NCBI RefSeq assembly: GCF_014696105.1
Contig: NZ_JACJPO010000038.1
Coordinates: forward strand, 124,001 to 188,000
DNA length: 64,000 nt
Source: Microcoleus sp. FACHB-1515
GTDB taxonomy: Bacteria > Cyanobacteriota > Cyanobacteriia > Elainellales > Elainellaceae
Direction: 5' to 3'
Part shown: positions 18,684 through 27,549 of the stretch, one piece after another
How the letters are laid out: each line of letters begins with the position of its first letter
Position numbering within the stretch: position 1 is the stretch's first letter
The notes under the pieces: generated by a model
Database searches by the model: none
Told to the model about the DNA's origin: nothing
The model's input: only the letters and a program-made list of their open reading frames with translations
Made by a program: the position numbers and the translations under genes

Positions 18684-19499
18684 TTAACGATATTTTCCGG
18701 TACTGCGAGCAGGTTGAGAAACGAAGCTGCCACCAAATAAGCGTTCTTCTAACTCTTCATAGGAGTAGTTGAACGGATCGTTTCGGCGCGGATCTCCAGG
18801 TAGAACTGAGCCACCATAGCGCTCTAGATTTTCACGATTGAAGATGTATGGTTTATTAGAAAAAGTCGAGGCGACCCACTGCCAAGAGAGATGATTGCTG
18901 CCCATATCACCATCAATCAGCAGGCTATACATCCAGTCGGCTCCGACACGCCAAGAAACCTTACGAAAATGCACAATGTAGCTAGCAAGATAAAGGCGAG
19001 CGTGATTATGCAAATAGCCTTCATCTTTGAGCAGTTGAATTAGGGTATCCATTGAAGGAATTCCTGTTTCTGCATTTGCAATATCGTCAGGCAGCGTGGT
19101 TCGATGTTCGCGCATGGAAACCTTTGGCTGTTCAATATCTTGGAGAATGCGATCGCCCTCTTCTAGATAAATCAAGCGAAAGAAAGCTCGCCACGCCAAT
19201 TCCGAAATGAACTTTTCAAGCGCGTTGTATTTCGATCGATTCAGCGCCCACTGCCGCACTTCTTCCAGTTCCAAACAGCCGCGACTGATATATGGCGATA
19301 ACACACTGACTGTGCCGTCGAGAAAATTGCGCTGCTTGGCATATTTCTCAACCGGAAAATGCTCTAGCCGCTGGAGTCCTTTCGATCGCCCGCCTTCATG
19401 GGGCGACAAAACGCCTGGATCTTCAAGAAAATTAAATTCCTCTAGGAGATAGTCTGCGATCGCTTGGCGATCCGTGAGATCAGTACGAAGCTGCTGCAT
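18684..19499 (-). CDS. Stand-alone FAD-binding domain of the photolyase/cryptochrome family
   Basis: A 271-residue all-helical flavin domain. It shows the photolyase signature: WRAFFRLIYLEEGDR, then the run HNHARLYLASYIVHFRKVSW, and DGDMGSNHLSWQWVASTFSN, leading into KPYIFNRENLERYGG. Photolyases use this domain with FAD to split UV-made pyrimidine dimers with blue light; cryptochromes use it for light sensing. The alpha/beta half is absent here and is apparently supplied by the next gene (18258). Activity on DNA cannot be judged by eye. The ATG complements 19497-19499; a 12-bp gap to the partner suggests one transcript. Confidence 0.85.
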   Translation of the reverse strand: MQQLRTDLTDRQAIADYLLEEFNFLEDPGVLSPHEGGRSKGLQRLEHFPVEKYAKQRNFLDGTVSVLSPYISRGCLELEEVRQWALNRSKYNALEKFISELAWRAFFRLIYLEEGDRILQDIEQPKVSMREHRTTLPDDIANAETGIPSMDTLIQLLKDEGYLHNHARLYLASYIVHFRKVSWRVGADWMYSLLIDGDMGSNHLSWQWVASTFSNKPYIFNRENLERYGGSVLPGDPRRNDPFNYSYEELEERLFGGSFVSQPARSTGKYR

Positions 19500-19814
19500 T
19501 GTAAAGATTTATATCTAATGTATTGACGATTCTAGCTTAGTCAGAACGATGCGAACCGACCTGAAGCGCGATTCTCCTAGCTAAACGGCGATCGCTCAGC
19601 GGTTCATCTAGCCCAGTGAGGATGGACGGAGCGATCGCTAGCTGCACACTGACGACATCCGGCACTAAACACCCGATCCCCACGCACAGATGCCAAAATG
19701 AAGAGTAATCGCCATGCGAAGCGCGAGACGCGATGAATCTGAAATTGCGTTAATATTATTTAACAATAAGATTCATTTGTCTCGCACAGAACAACATTAG
19801 GAGGACTACCCTCG
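19500..19814 (+). other. Intergenic region before ftsH
   Basis: 315 bp with no gene seen. An AT-rich segment near 19745-19775 (TTAATATTATTTAACAATAA) may hold the ftsH promoter. An AGGAGG ribosome-binding site lies at ~19799-19804, ten bases before the GTG. Confidence 0.5.
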
Positions 19815-21653
19815 GTGAATAAGCGGTGGAGAAATGCGGGGCTGTATGCGCTTTTGGTCGTCGTGGTGGTGTTTCTAGCAACGGCCTTGCTAGATAACCC
19901 CTCCGAGAGCCGCGACACCTGGCGCTATAGTCAGTTCGTTCAAGAAGTCGAGCAAAATCGCGTTGATAAGGTCAGCATCAGTGCCGATCGCACTCGTGCC
20001 CTCGTCACGGCGCAAGACGGTCGCAAGATTCTCGTCAACCTGCCCAACGATCCCGGTCTGGTGAACATCCTGATCGACAACGGTGTGGATATTTCCGTCA
20101 CGCCGCAAACCGACGATAACGTTTGGGTGCGCGTGGCTAGCACCTTGCTGATTCCGTTCCTGCTGCTGGTTGTGCTGTTCTTCGTATTGCGACGGGCACA
20201 AAGCGGTCCCGGTTCGCAGGCGATGAACTTCGGCAAATCCAAGGCCAGAGTGCAGATGGAGCCGCAAACGCAAGTCACGTTTGGCGATGTGGCAGGTATC
20301 GAGCAGGCCAAGCTGGAACTCAGTGAAGTGGTGGACTTCTTAAAGAACGCCGATCGCTTCACCGCAGTCGGAGCCAAAATTCCCAAAGGCGTTCTTCTAG
20401 TAGGACCTCCCGGAACAGGCAAAACCCTTCTTGCCAAAGCGGTTGCAGGCGAAGCAGGCGTTCCCTTCTTCAGCATCTCCGGTTCTGAATTCGTCGAAAT
20501 GTTTGTCGGTGTCGGTGCGTCCCGCGTCCGCGATCTATTCGAGCAGGCCAAAGCGAACGCACCCTGCATCGTGTTCATCGATGAAATTGATGCGGTCGGT
20601 CGTCAGCGTGGCGCAGGTCTGGGCGGCGGCAACGACGAACGCGAACAAACCTTGAACCAACTGCTGACCGAAATGGATGGCTTCGAGGGCAACACAGGCA
20701 TCATCATCATTGCGGCAACCAACCGCCCGGATGTGCTGGATGCCGCTCTCATGCGTCCGGGTCGCTTTGACCGTCAAGTGGTGGTCGATCGCCCCGATTA
20801 CGCTGGACGGCTGGAAGTCCTCAACGTCCACGCCAGAGGCAAAACCCTGTCGAAAGACGTGGATCTCGAAAAGATCGCTCGTCGGACTCCCGGCTTTACG
20901 GGTGCGGACTTGGCAAACCTGCTAAATGAAGCCGCCATTCTTGCTGCTCGTCGTAACCTGACGGAAATCTCGATGGACGAAGTGAACGATGCGATCGATC
21001 GCGTCCTCGCAGGTCCCGAAAAGAAAGACCGCGTGATGAGCGAAAAGCGCAAGAGCCTAGTTGCCTACCACGAAGCAGGCCATGCCCTCGTCGGTGCGCT
21101 GATGCCCGATTACGATCCGGTTCAGAAAATCAGCATCATTCCGCGTGGTCGCGCTGGCGGTTTGACCTGGTTCACGCCGTCGGAAGACCGCATGGATTCG
21201 GGTCTGTACTCTCGCGCTTATCTGCAAAATCAGATGGCGGTTGCCTTGGGCGGACGCATTGCTGAAGAAATCATCTTCGGTGAAGAAGAAGTCACAACCG
21301 GAGCCTCGAACGATTTGCAGCAGGTGGCTCGTGTGGCTCGGCAGATGGTGACGCGCTTTGGCATGAGCGATCGCCTCGGTCCCGTTGCCCTCGGTCGTCA
21401 GCAAGGCAACATGTTCTTGGGACGCGACATTGCTTCGGAGCGCGATTTCTCTGAAGAAACCGCCGCCACGATCGATGATGAAGTTCGCAATTTAGTCGAG
21501 CAAGCTTACCGTCGCGCCAAAGCCGTCTTGACTGAAAACAAATCGGTTCTCGACCAGTTGGCCGACATGCTGATCGATCGCGAAACGGTCGATGCCGAAG
21601 AACTGCAAGATTTGCTTGCCAGCAACGATGTGAAGATTGCGGCGATCGCGTAG
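19815..21653 (+). CDS. ftsH: ATP-dependent zinc metalloprotease FtsH
   Basis: A membrane-anchored AAA+ protease (612 residues) that removes damaged membrane proteins, including photosystem II subunits in cyanobacteria. Two N-terminal membrane helices (~8-25 and ~109-126) flank a small lumen/periplasm domain. The AAA+ domain carries Walker A GPPGTGKT (197-204), Walker B IVFIDEID (252-259), the arginine finger region RPGRFDR and the zinc-binding HEAGH (419-423). The start is GTG, supported by AGGAGG. Cyanobacteria have several FtsH paralogues (FtsH1-4) forming hetero-oligomers; which one this is cannot be told here. It is followed by a strong terminator. Confidence 0.98.
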   Translation: MNKRWRNAGLYALLVVVVVFLATALLDNPSESRDTWRYSQFVQEVEQNRVDKVSISADRTRALVTAQDGRKILVNLPNDPGLVNILIDNGVDISVTPQTDDNVWVRVASTLLIPFLLLVVLFFVLRRAQSGPGSQAMNFGKSKARVQMEPQTQVTFGDVAGIEQAKLELSEVVDFLKNADRFTAVGAKIPKGVLLVGPPGTGKTLLAKAVAGEAGVPFFSISGSEFVEMFVGVGASRVRDLFEQAKANAPCIVFIDEIDAVGRQRGAGLGGGNDEREQTLNQLLTEMDGFEGNTGIIIIAATNRPDVLDAALMRPGRFDRQVVVDRPDYAGRLEVLNVHARGKTLSKDVDLEKIARRTPGFTGADLANLLNEAAILAARRNLTEISMDEVNDAIDRVLAGPEKKDRVMSEKRKSLVAYHEAGHALVGALMPDYDPVQKISIIPRGRAGGLTWFTPSEDRMDSGLYSRAYLQNQMAVALGGRIAEEIIFGEEEVTTGASNDLQQVARVARQMVTRFGMSDRLGPVALGRQQGNMFLGRDIASERDFSEETAATIDDEVRNLVEQAYRRAKAVLTENKSVLDQLADMLIDRETVDAEELQDLLASNDVKIAAIA

Positions 21654-21672
21654 CTTCCATTCTGCTGAGACG

Positions 21673-21704
21673 AAAAAACCGGAGTCAATTGACTCCGGTT
21701 TTTT
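21673..21704. terminator. Strong terminator between ftsH and the DUF2382 genes
   Basis: A near-perfect self-complementary 32-base sequence: AAAAAACCGGAGTC joined by CAATTG-like centre bases to GACTCCGGTTTTTT. It has T-runs on both strands, so it can end transcription of ftsH and of the convergent gene at 21726. Confidence 0.92.
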
Positions 21705-21725
21705 CATGCCAAAATTCGATCGATT

Positions 21726-22271
21726 CTACTGGCGCGATCGCGAGATCCAGTTTTGGTAGCGAAAAGCATCGCTGCTCGGCAGGCTGATATCGATGCGCGT
21801 CGGCTGGTCGTGTGAGGTTTGGGCGGCGAGTTCGGCCAAGGCTCGATGTGCGGCTTCGATCGAGCTAAAGCTGACCGTCACCATTGAGGACGCAGGTTGC
21901 GAAGTCAGATTGCCAATCGAACCGTTGCTGACTTCGCCGTTGCTCAGTTCCACTCCGCTGATTTCGCCTTGGGACAAATCGATCGAGGCGAGTTGCTTGT
22001 TTTGGGCGCCGACCTGCTCGACAATCAGGCGTTCTCGACGGACGGGAACCTGCACCATGTAGGTTTCGACTTCCTTGCGGACGATCACCTCGCCGACTTT
22101 GCGCTTGCTGCGATCGACCACGACGCGCTCTTCCAGCAGTTGCAGCACTTCTTCGCGCATATCGGTTTGCACATCAGCAGATTGCAGCGGATCGATCGAG
22201 CTGGCAAACGGTTCAGGATTGCCAGTGGGACGAAGGTGCGGGTTGTTTTGCAAGTTTTGATCGGAGTTCAT
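21726..22271 (-). CDS. DUF2382 (YsnF/AvaK) domain protein
   Basis: A 181-residue protein with a DUF2382 core at ~38-90 (LLEERVVVDRSKRKVGEVIV, then RKEVETYMVQVPVRRERLIV), the same domain that forms the C-terminal part of its two neighbours. The C-terminal region differs, carrying SMVTVSFSSIEAAHRALAEL, perhaps a small alpha/beta fold. The function of DUF2382 is unknown; in Bacillus and cyanobacteria it is linked to stress. Its ATG overlaps the stop of the upstream gene by 4 bp, so translation is probably coupled. Confidence 0.83.
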   Translation of the reverse strand: MNSDQNLQNNPHLRPTGNPEPFASSIDPLQSADVQTDMREEVLQLLEERVVVDRSKRKVGEVIVRKEVETYMVQVPVRRERLIVEQVGAQNKQLASIDLSQGEISGVELSNGEVSNGSIGNLTSQPASSMVTVSFSSIEAAHRALAELAAQTSHDQPTRIDISLPSSDAFRYQNWISRSRQ

Positions 22272-23251
22272 TGGTTGTAAATCTCAGGATGATGAGTTGC
22301 GATCGAATCAGTTGAATCAGACGAAAAGCCTTCTGCCTGCACGTCAAGCTGTTCGCTGCGAATTTGGCCTTCAAGCTGCGCGACTTCCTGCTGAACTTCC
22401 TTGCGGATTTTCACCTGTTCGCGGACGACAGGCTGCTTGCGGACATTTGCCGTTTCTTCGTACAGTTCAAACCGCAGCACCTCGCCCGCCTGAAACGCAC
22501 TGCTTCCCGGCGTGACGACTGGATTGCTGACTGTGCCTTTGTAGAAGACGATTCGCTCGCGATCGAGCGGAATCAAAACGCGCGCCTGACGAGTTTCAAC
22601 ATGCTTGCCAACGACAACCTCGCCCGCTTTAACGCGCTGTTTGTGCGCTACCAAGCGTTCTTGGTACAGCTTGAAGGTTGAATTGTCCTCTTCCTTCATG
22701 GCGTACAAATCCGGCTCTTGCTCGTAGCTGTATTCAGGTGCGGCAGGAGTGGGAATTTCTTCGATCGCCTTCACGTCCGGCTCCAAGGACTTAGTGACTT
22801 CGATCGGGGCAGCAGGCGGCACTTCTGCATGAGCAGAGGCACTGCCAAGCGGCACACTGGAAATCATGCCCGATGCTTCGAGCGGAACCGCAGACTCTAG
22901 CGGAGCCATGCGATAGACTTGCCGCACTTGCTCTTCGTAGCCGTAATCGATCGGTTTGGTGGCATCAAAGGCGGGCAGCGCTTCAACCTGCTGTTTGGTC
23001 AAGTCAACGTAGATACGATGCTCGCCAGAAGCACTACGAAACCGTCCAACGGGCAGCAGAACTTCTTTGCCAAACACCCAAAATCCCGTTTCCAAAATTA
23101 GATAGCGAAAGCGCCCTGCTTCGTCTACCAAAATATCGTTGACCTTGCCAATTTTCTGCTGATCGCGGGTGTAAACACTAAAGCCTTTAATCTGTTCACC
23201 CCCCAACTGAGCATCTTGATAATCGGTTTCTGAGATGCGATAAAGCACCAT
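22268..23251 (-). CDS. PRC-barrel plus DUF2382 protein (AvaK-like)
   Basis: A 327-residue protein. The N-terminal PRC-barrel (~18-80; GFSVYTRDQQKIGKVNDILV, FRYLILETGFWVFGKEVLLP) is an adapter fold also seen in photosynthetic reaction-centre H subunits. After a variable linker comes DUF2382 at ~195-300 (YQERLVAHKQRVKAGEVVVG). Such two-domain proteins (AvaK in Anabaena, an akinete marker) accumulate under stress or in resting cells. The start MVLYRISE (complement of 23249-23251) aligns with its paralogue; the longer frame back to 23350 is probably not translated. It is the middle gene of a three-gene set. Confidence 0.85.
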   Translation of the reverse strand: MVLYRISETDYQDAQLGGEQIKGFSVYTRDQQKIGKVNDILVDEAGRFRYLILETGFWVFGKEVLLPVGRFRSASGEHRIYVDLTKQQVEALPAFDATKPIDYGYEEQVRQVYRMAPLESAVPLEASGMISSVPLGSASAHAEVPPAAPIEVTKSLEPDVKAIEEIPTPAAPEYSYEQEPDLYAMKEEDNSTFKLYQERLVAHKQRVKAGEVVVGKHVETRQARVLIPLDRERIVFYKGTVSNPVVTPGSSAFQAGEVLRFELYEETANVRKQPVVREQVKIRKEVQQEVAQLEGQIRSEQLDVQAEGFSSDSTDSIATHHPEIYNQ

Positions 23252-23394
23252 TTGTTTTGCTCCAAGCGAAACGATTTTATTAACAGTTTGTGAATAAAAC
23301 TTGTGCATAAAATCGAGCGAACAGGCAAAGTATGGTGGCTTTACCTGCATCGCTCGATCGATTACCTAACCGACTTTAGGAACGAAAGCCGCTG

Positions 23395-24453
23395 TTAGAG
23401 TTGGTCGCGGTTGATGACGGGATTGCCTTGCGTGTCGATGTCGAGTTCTTCACGACGCAGGGTTTCTTCGGCTTCTACCGTTTCGCGATCGACTTCCTTG
23501 CGGACGCGCACTTCTTCGCGCACAAAGGCTTCTTTGTGAATGTCGGCGGCTTCTTCGTACACTTCGACGCGAGCCACTTCACCTTCGTTGAAATCAACCG
23601 TTCCAGGGGCAACGGCTTCGGTCGTTCCGGGCGTGACGCGCTCGATCACGACGCGCTCTTTCTCAACGGGAACCGCAACGCGCTGAGTTTCGGTTTCGAC
23701 ATGCTTGCCGACCGCAACTTCACCTGCTTTGCGGCGAGTTTTGTTTGCCAGCAAACGCTCTTGGTAGAGCTTGAGCGTGGCATCTTCGTGGCCGAACAAA
23801 GCCGGATCGCGATCGTATTGGTAGGTGTCGCGATCGTAGTCGCGATTGCCTGTCAGCTTATCGCCTACGTTGGCAGCGGCATTCTTGATTTTGTCGCCCA
23901 AGTTTGGACGGTCGGCATCAACGCGATCGGTGCGATCATAGTCGTAGCTGCCCGACACCGGAGCCGTGTTCATCGTGCCAGCATCCAAGGGGTCGCGATC
24001 GATCAGCGCACCCGTCGAGGTGGCATCAACGGCGGGCGAAGTCGAATAGAGGGGGTCGATCGTCGAAGCGCCCATGCGCATTGTGGAAGCACCTGTCACA
24101 CCCGGACGATACACGTCGCGCACGTTTTCTTCGTAGTCGTAGTCGATCTTGAGATCGTCAGTGAATTCGGGCAGCGACTCGGCTTGCTGCTTGCTCAGCT
24201 TGGCGTAAACGCGCTTGTTTGGATACTCCATGCGGGCTTGGCCGATCGGCAACAGCACTTTCTTCCCAAACACCCAGAATCCCATGTCGAGAATCAGATA
24301 GCGGAACGTGCCGTCTTCATCGACCAGCACATCGTAGACCTTACCGAGTTTTTCATCGCCCATGTCGGTGTAAACATCAAAGCCTTTGATGTCATCGCCT
24401 TCGAGGGTGTCGGTGTAGCTAGGATCAAAATCGTGAAGTTTGTAGAGTGCCAT
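23395..24453 (-). CDS. PRC-barrel plus DUF2382 protein (AvaK-like)
   Basis: A 352-residue paralogue of the protein at 22268. PRC-barrel at ~20-90 (DDIKGFDVYTDMGDEKLGKV; FRYLILDMGFWVFGKKVLLP), an Asp/Arg/Tyr-rich linker with repeated YDRD (~165-220), then DUF2382 (~225-335: LYQERLLANKTRRKAGEVAV, HVETETQRVAVPVEKERVVI). The very acidic composition and long flexible linker suit a stress-induced scaffolding protein, but the role is unknown. It starts MALYKLHD and is first in the cluster; 143 bp separate it from the next gene, so the latter may have its own promoter. Confidence 0.88.
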   Translation of the reverse strand: MALYKLHDFDPSYTDTLEGDDIKGFDVYTDMGDEKLGKVYDVLVDEDGTFRYLILDMGFWVFGKKVLLPIGQARMEYPNKRVYAKLSKQQAESLPEFTDDLKIDYDYEENVRDVYRPGVTGASTMRMGASTIDPLYSTSPAVDATSTGALIDRDPLDAGTMNTAPVSGSYDYDRTDRVDADRPNLGDKIKNAAANVGDKLTGNRDYDRDTYQYDRDPALFGHEDATLKLYQERLLANKTRRKAGEVAVGKHVETETQRVAVPVEKERVVIERVTPGTTEAVAPGTVDFNEGEVARVEVYEEAADIHKEAFVREEVRVRKEVDRETVEAEETLRREELDIDTQGNPVINRDQL

Positions 24454-24735
24454 GTTATTTACTGTCCTCTTAACGGTTCAATCAAACTCTTCATATAAAG
24501 TAGAAAATTCAATCCACTATCCTCCTCACTCTATTGACTGAGTTTGCATCAAATACTGCGATCGAAAGAGCATTTGCTGCTATTGATAAATCTAAATCAT
24601 GTGCTTCTCTATCAAAAGACAGACCGCTCGATCGAAGCGAGATTTGAAACGGTAACACTGTTCTACAAATCGCTGCAAAATGCTAGCCACTGTCGCAACC
24701 TTGATAGGCTGAAATAGTTTCGCTTACATTATCAG

Positions 24736-25410
24736 ATGGTTAAAGAAATATTCTTGATTCGACAATCCTGGCAAAAGCAACTGCAAAAAGTCAGATCGAT
24801 CGCAGTCATCCGGGCTGATACTTTGGATCAAGGTTTGGCAATGGCAAAAGCGGTGGCAGCCGGAGGCATGTCGCTAATTGAAATTACCTGGAATAGCGAT
24901 CGCGCTCTTGAACTCGTGAACCGTCTGCGGCAGGAGTTGCCCGACTGCACGATCGGTATGGGCACGATCGTTTCTACGGTGGCAGTGGGTGAGGCGATCG
25001 CAGCGGGAGCCGAATTTTTGTTTTCGCCGCACACGGATTTTCGGTTGATTCATGACGCGATCGATCGCGGTGTGCCGCTGATTCCCGGAGCCTTAACGCC
25101 GACTGAAATTCTGACGGCATGGCAAGCTGGAGCCGCCAGCGTCAAGGTTTTTCCGATCCAAGCAGTCGGTGGAGCTAGCTATATTCGGGCGATCAAAGCG
25201 CCGCTGGGCGACATTCCTTTGATTCCAACTGGGGGCGTCACGCCCGACAATGCGGTGAGTTTTTTGGCCGCAGGTGCGATCGCCGTCGGACTGTCCGGCC
25301 AGCTTTTTCCTCAAGAAGCGATCGCCAGCAGCAACTGGGCGGAAATTACTCGTCGCGCAGAAGGCTTGATCGAGCGCGTGAAATCGTTTCAATCTGATGA
25401 TTTGCATTAA
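24736..25410 (+). CDS. eda: KDPG/KHG aldolase (Entner-Doudoroff aldolase)
   Basis: A class I aldolase (224 residues) that splits 2-keto-3-deoxy-6-phosphogluconate into pyruvate and glyceraldehyde-3-phosphate. The Schiff-base lysine is K137 in ASVKVFPIQ, and the catalytic glutamate is E49 in SLIEITW. GMGTIV (~74-79), PGALTPTE and PTGGV, the phosphate-binding part, are all in place. Cyanobacteria keep this enzyme as part of the Entner-Doudoroff route, although the partner Edd gene is not seen here. Its 3' end overlaps the convergent glycerate kinase gene by 65 bp. Confidence 0.93.
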   Translation: MVKEIFLIRQSWQKQLQKVRSIAVIRADTLDQGLAMAKAVAAGGMSLIEITWNSDRALELVNRLRQELPDCTIGMGTIVSTVAVGEAIAAGAEFLFSPHTDFRLIHDAIDRGVPLIPGALTPTEILTAWQAGAASVKVFPIQAVGGASYIRAIKAPLGDIPLIPTGGVTPDNAVSFLAAGAIAVGLSGQLFPQEAIASSNWAEITRRAEGLIERVKSFQSDDLH

Positions 25411-26353
25411 GTGCGATCGCCCAATTTGCTTTCGCCATTAGCGGCGCAATAAACAGTTGCGGATGCAGCGATCGCCAAAAGTACAAGACAAATTCCTTGA
25501 TTTCCGCTGCGCTCATTCCGGCTTTTCCTTGCGCTTTCATCTGCTGCTCGGCCTGCTGCCGCCAAGTCAGACTGAGGCGAAAATCAATGGGAGCCAAAAC
25601 AATCAGCGCGTCGAGCAAATTCCACAGCGGCAAATAGGCGTGGAGGCGATCGTTACAGTCGCGGGCAAAAGCGCGATCGCTCTCAGTTTCGATCGGCCAA
25701 GGCGCATCCTCGAACGCTTGCGGATCGATCGGACGCGCTCCGACAAACCAGCCTTCAAACAAAATCACGTCCGCCCGTTCAACCCATTCAGGATCGATGC
25801 GATCGCCTGCTCCCTGATGCAGCGATTTGTCGAAGCGCGGTAGCCCCGCCGATTCGCCGCGCCGCAGTCGTTCGATCGCTTCCAGCCCTAACTCGACATC
25901 GTGCGTTCCGGGAGGACCGCGCCAGCGCAAACGCGGATCTTGCTGCTGAAGAATTTGGCGATCGCGATAGGTTTTGTACAAATCATCGATCGACAATCGC
26001 GCCACCGACAGCCCAAACTGTTGCAGAATCCGACTGACCATCAGCGCCAGCGTCGTTTTTCCGGTTCCCTGTCCGCCCAAAATGCCCTGCACGATCGGTC
26101 GCCTAATTCGATCGCGCTCCTGCATGAGTTCGATCGCCAGCGGTAGCCACAACTGCCAAGCCAGATCGAGTGGAACCTCTGTCCAACCGATCGATCGGCA
26201 AAGCGTTTGCAGTGCGGGCTGAACATGCCGTAAGCGCTGGAGGCGATCGATCACGGTTGCTTCCGCTGCTTTGGATAGGGAAATTAGCGTTTCAATTTGC
26301 GATTCTGGCTGTGAAAGCGCAATTTCCAAAGATTGCCGCAGTTCGTCATTCAT
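25346..26353 (-). CDS. glyK: D-glycerate 3-kinase (plant-type)
   Basis: A P-loop kinase (335 residues) that phosphorylates glycerate to 3-phosphoglycerate, the last step of photorespiration. It belongs to the plant/cyanobacterial GLYK family, not to the bacterial GarK. Walker A is GGQGTGKT at 93-100, followed by LSIDDLYKTYRDRQ; further family motifs are RWRGPPGTHDVELG, LPRFDKSLHQGAGDR and VILFEGWFVG. Its start codon overlaps the stop of the Ycf20-like gene (TGATG), suggesting translational coupling. Overlap with eda in the opposite direction may lead to transcriptional interference. Confidence 0.9.
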   Translation of the reverse strand: MNDELRQSLEIALSQPESQIETLISLSKAAEATVIDRLQRLRHVQPALQTLCRSIGWTEVPLDLAWQLWLPLAIELMQERDRIRRPIVQGILGGQGTGKTTLALMVSRILQQFGLSVARLSIDDLYKTYRDRQILQQQDPRLRWRGPPGTHDVELGLEAIERLRRGESAGLPRFDKSLHQGAGDRIDPEWVERADVILFEGWFVGARPIDPQAFEDAPWPIETESDRAFARDCNDRLHAYLPLWNLLDALIVLAPIDFRLSLTWRQQAEQQMKAQGKAGMSAAEIKEFVLYFWRSLHPQLFIAPLMAKANWAIALNANHQIETISRARSSLLRDE

Positions 26354-26685
26354 CAGCTACCGAGCTTAAACGATTCGACAAATAGACCGTAGATTAAACC
26401 GATCTTGAGCGCGTTGAGCAGATTAAAGGGCAACGGGCGATCGTTCACGCGCCCCACTCGGTACACCAGCCAGCTACTCAGTTCAGTGAACCCCGCAAGA
26501 ACAGCAGCAATCAAAATATCCAGATCGGCCTGCTGTCCTGTCGTGGTCGAAATCGCCGTCGCGAGAAAATTGCCAAACAGCACGCTCATCAGCAGCAGCG
26601 ACGTTCGCCGCCAAGGATTTTGCAGCCAGCGTCCGAGCGAATCGATCGAGCCATTCACCAAGCGCGTCAGGCGCGTATCTTGCAT
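26353..26685 (-). CDS. DUF565/Ycf20-like membrane protein
   Basis: A 110-residue membrane protein of the Ycf20 family, conserved in cyanobacteria and plastids. Recognised from MQDTRLTRLVNGSI, then LGRWLQNPWRRTSLLLMSVL and FGNFLATAISTTTGQQADLD, with two or three hydrophobic helices. In green algae a Ycf20-like protein is connected to non-photochemical quenching; the molecular role is unknown. The gene leads a two-gene unit with glycerate kinase. Confidence 0.88.
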   Translation of the reverse strand: MQDTRLTRLVNGSIDSLGRWLQNPWRRTSLLLMSVLFGNFLATAISTTTGQQADLDILIAAVLAGFTELSSWLVYRVGRVNDRPLPFNLLNALKIGLIYGLFVESFKLGS

Positions 26686-26915
26686 GGAAATCTCCTGATC
26701 AAATCGATCGATTTCGATCGAAGCCTGGGAACAATCAGTGATTCAGTTTTGCACTTGCTTGATCAAACTGCAAGCCGCACTAGGGCGATCGAAATCACAT
26801 CACTTCCGGTCAAATTGATTTATGAAATTTCGCAAATTTCGATCGAGCGAAATCTCTTGCCCCAAGATGGTTCTTGCTGCCTAGAGTAGAGATAGGCGAT
26901 CGCAAAGGGTGGGAA

Positions 26916-27482
26916 ATGAAGGACATTCGGCACAAGCTTTATCCGGCAATTATCGCCATGCTGATGGTCGCGCTGGGAGCAAGCCTGCTGAGCCGCTGGC
27001 AAATCTCGATCGAAACTGAACCCGCCGCCACTCCTTCGCCCGAAGGCAGTGAAGCCATCGCGCCCAGTCCGACACCCATACAATCACCGACTCCTTCACC
27101 AACTGCCGTCGAGCCGTCGCCTAGTTCTAGCCCCAGTCCGCCTGGAGGCGAAGCGATCGCCCCCACGTCCTCCAGTCGAATTGGCAGTTTGCGCGTCAGC
27201 AATCGCACCGCGCAGCCGCTTCGAGTTGCCCTACTGCCTGCCGTCGGAGGGCAGTATCGAGAGCCTGTGCAGTGGGATTTTGCGCCGGAGGAAGGCAGCG
27301 ATCGTGGCTTGAAGCTTTCTCTACCCGAAGGTGATTTGCAGGTGCGCGATGGCGATGTTCTCGTTGCTTTTGCCCAAGACGGATCGCGCCGCTACTGGGG
27401 GCCGTATGTGCTGGGAAAAACCAATTTGCCGCGCTGGGTGTCGGCTTCGCGAGAATGGCAGCTTGTCTTGCAGCCGGAATAG
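26916..27482 (+). CDS. Membrane-anchored proline-rich hypothetical protein
   Basis: A 188-residue protein with one N-terminal hydrophobic helix (~7-23, YPAIIAMLMVALGASLL), which may be a signal anchor. A Pro/Ser/Thr-rich spacer follows (~33-83, PSPTPIQSPTPSPTAVEPSP), then a globular C-terminal domain (~84-188: SRIGSLRVSNRTAQPLRVAL, RYWGPYVLGKTNLPRW). I do not recognise the C-terminal domain. The ATG at 26916 starts the anchor; a TTG-initiated extension to 26874 is less likely. It appears to be a monocistronic envelope protein. Confidence 0.65.
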   Translation: MKDIRHKLYPAIIAMLMVALGASLLSRWQISIETEPAATPSPEGSEAIAPSPTPIQSPTPSPTAVEPSPSSSPSPPGGEAIAPTSSSRIGSLRVSNRTAQPLRVALLPAVGGQYREPVQWDFAPEEGSDRGLKLSLPEGDLQVRDGDVLVAFAQDGSRRYWGPYVLGKTNLPRWVSASREWQLVLQPE

Positions 27483-27488
27483 GATTGC

Positions 27489-27522
27489 AAAAAAAACGAT
27501 CGCCCCCAACCAGGACGATCGC
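27489..27522 (-). terminator. Terminator of the five-repeat protein gene
   Basis: On the minus strand GCGATCG (plus 27516-27522) pairs with CGATCGT (plus 27496-27502), followed by eight T residues (plus 27489-27496 are A). Note that the stem is again a HIP1-like palindrome. It lies 28 bp past the stop codon of the gene at 27550. Confidence 0.75.
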
Positions 27523-27549
27523 TTCAACAAGTTACAGGTGAATGATGGC

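Noticed and set aside
23401-24498. 365-residue frame on the plus strand
   Set aside because: Mirror image of the PRC-barrel/DUF2382 gene, whose domains are clear.
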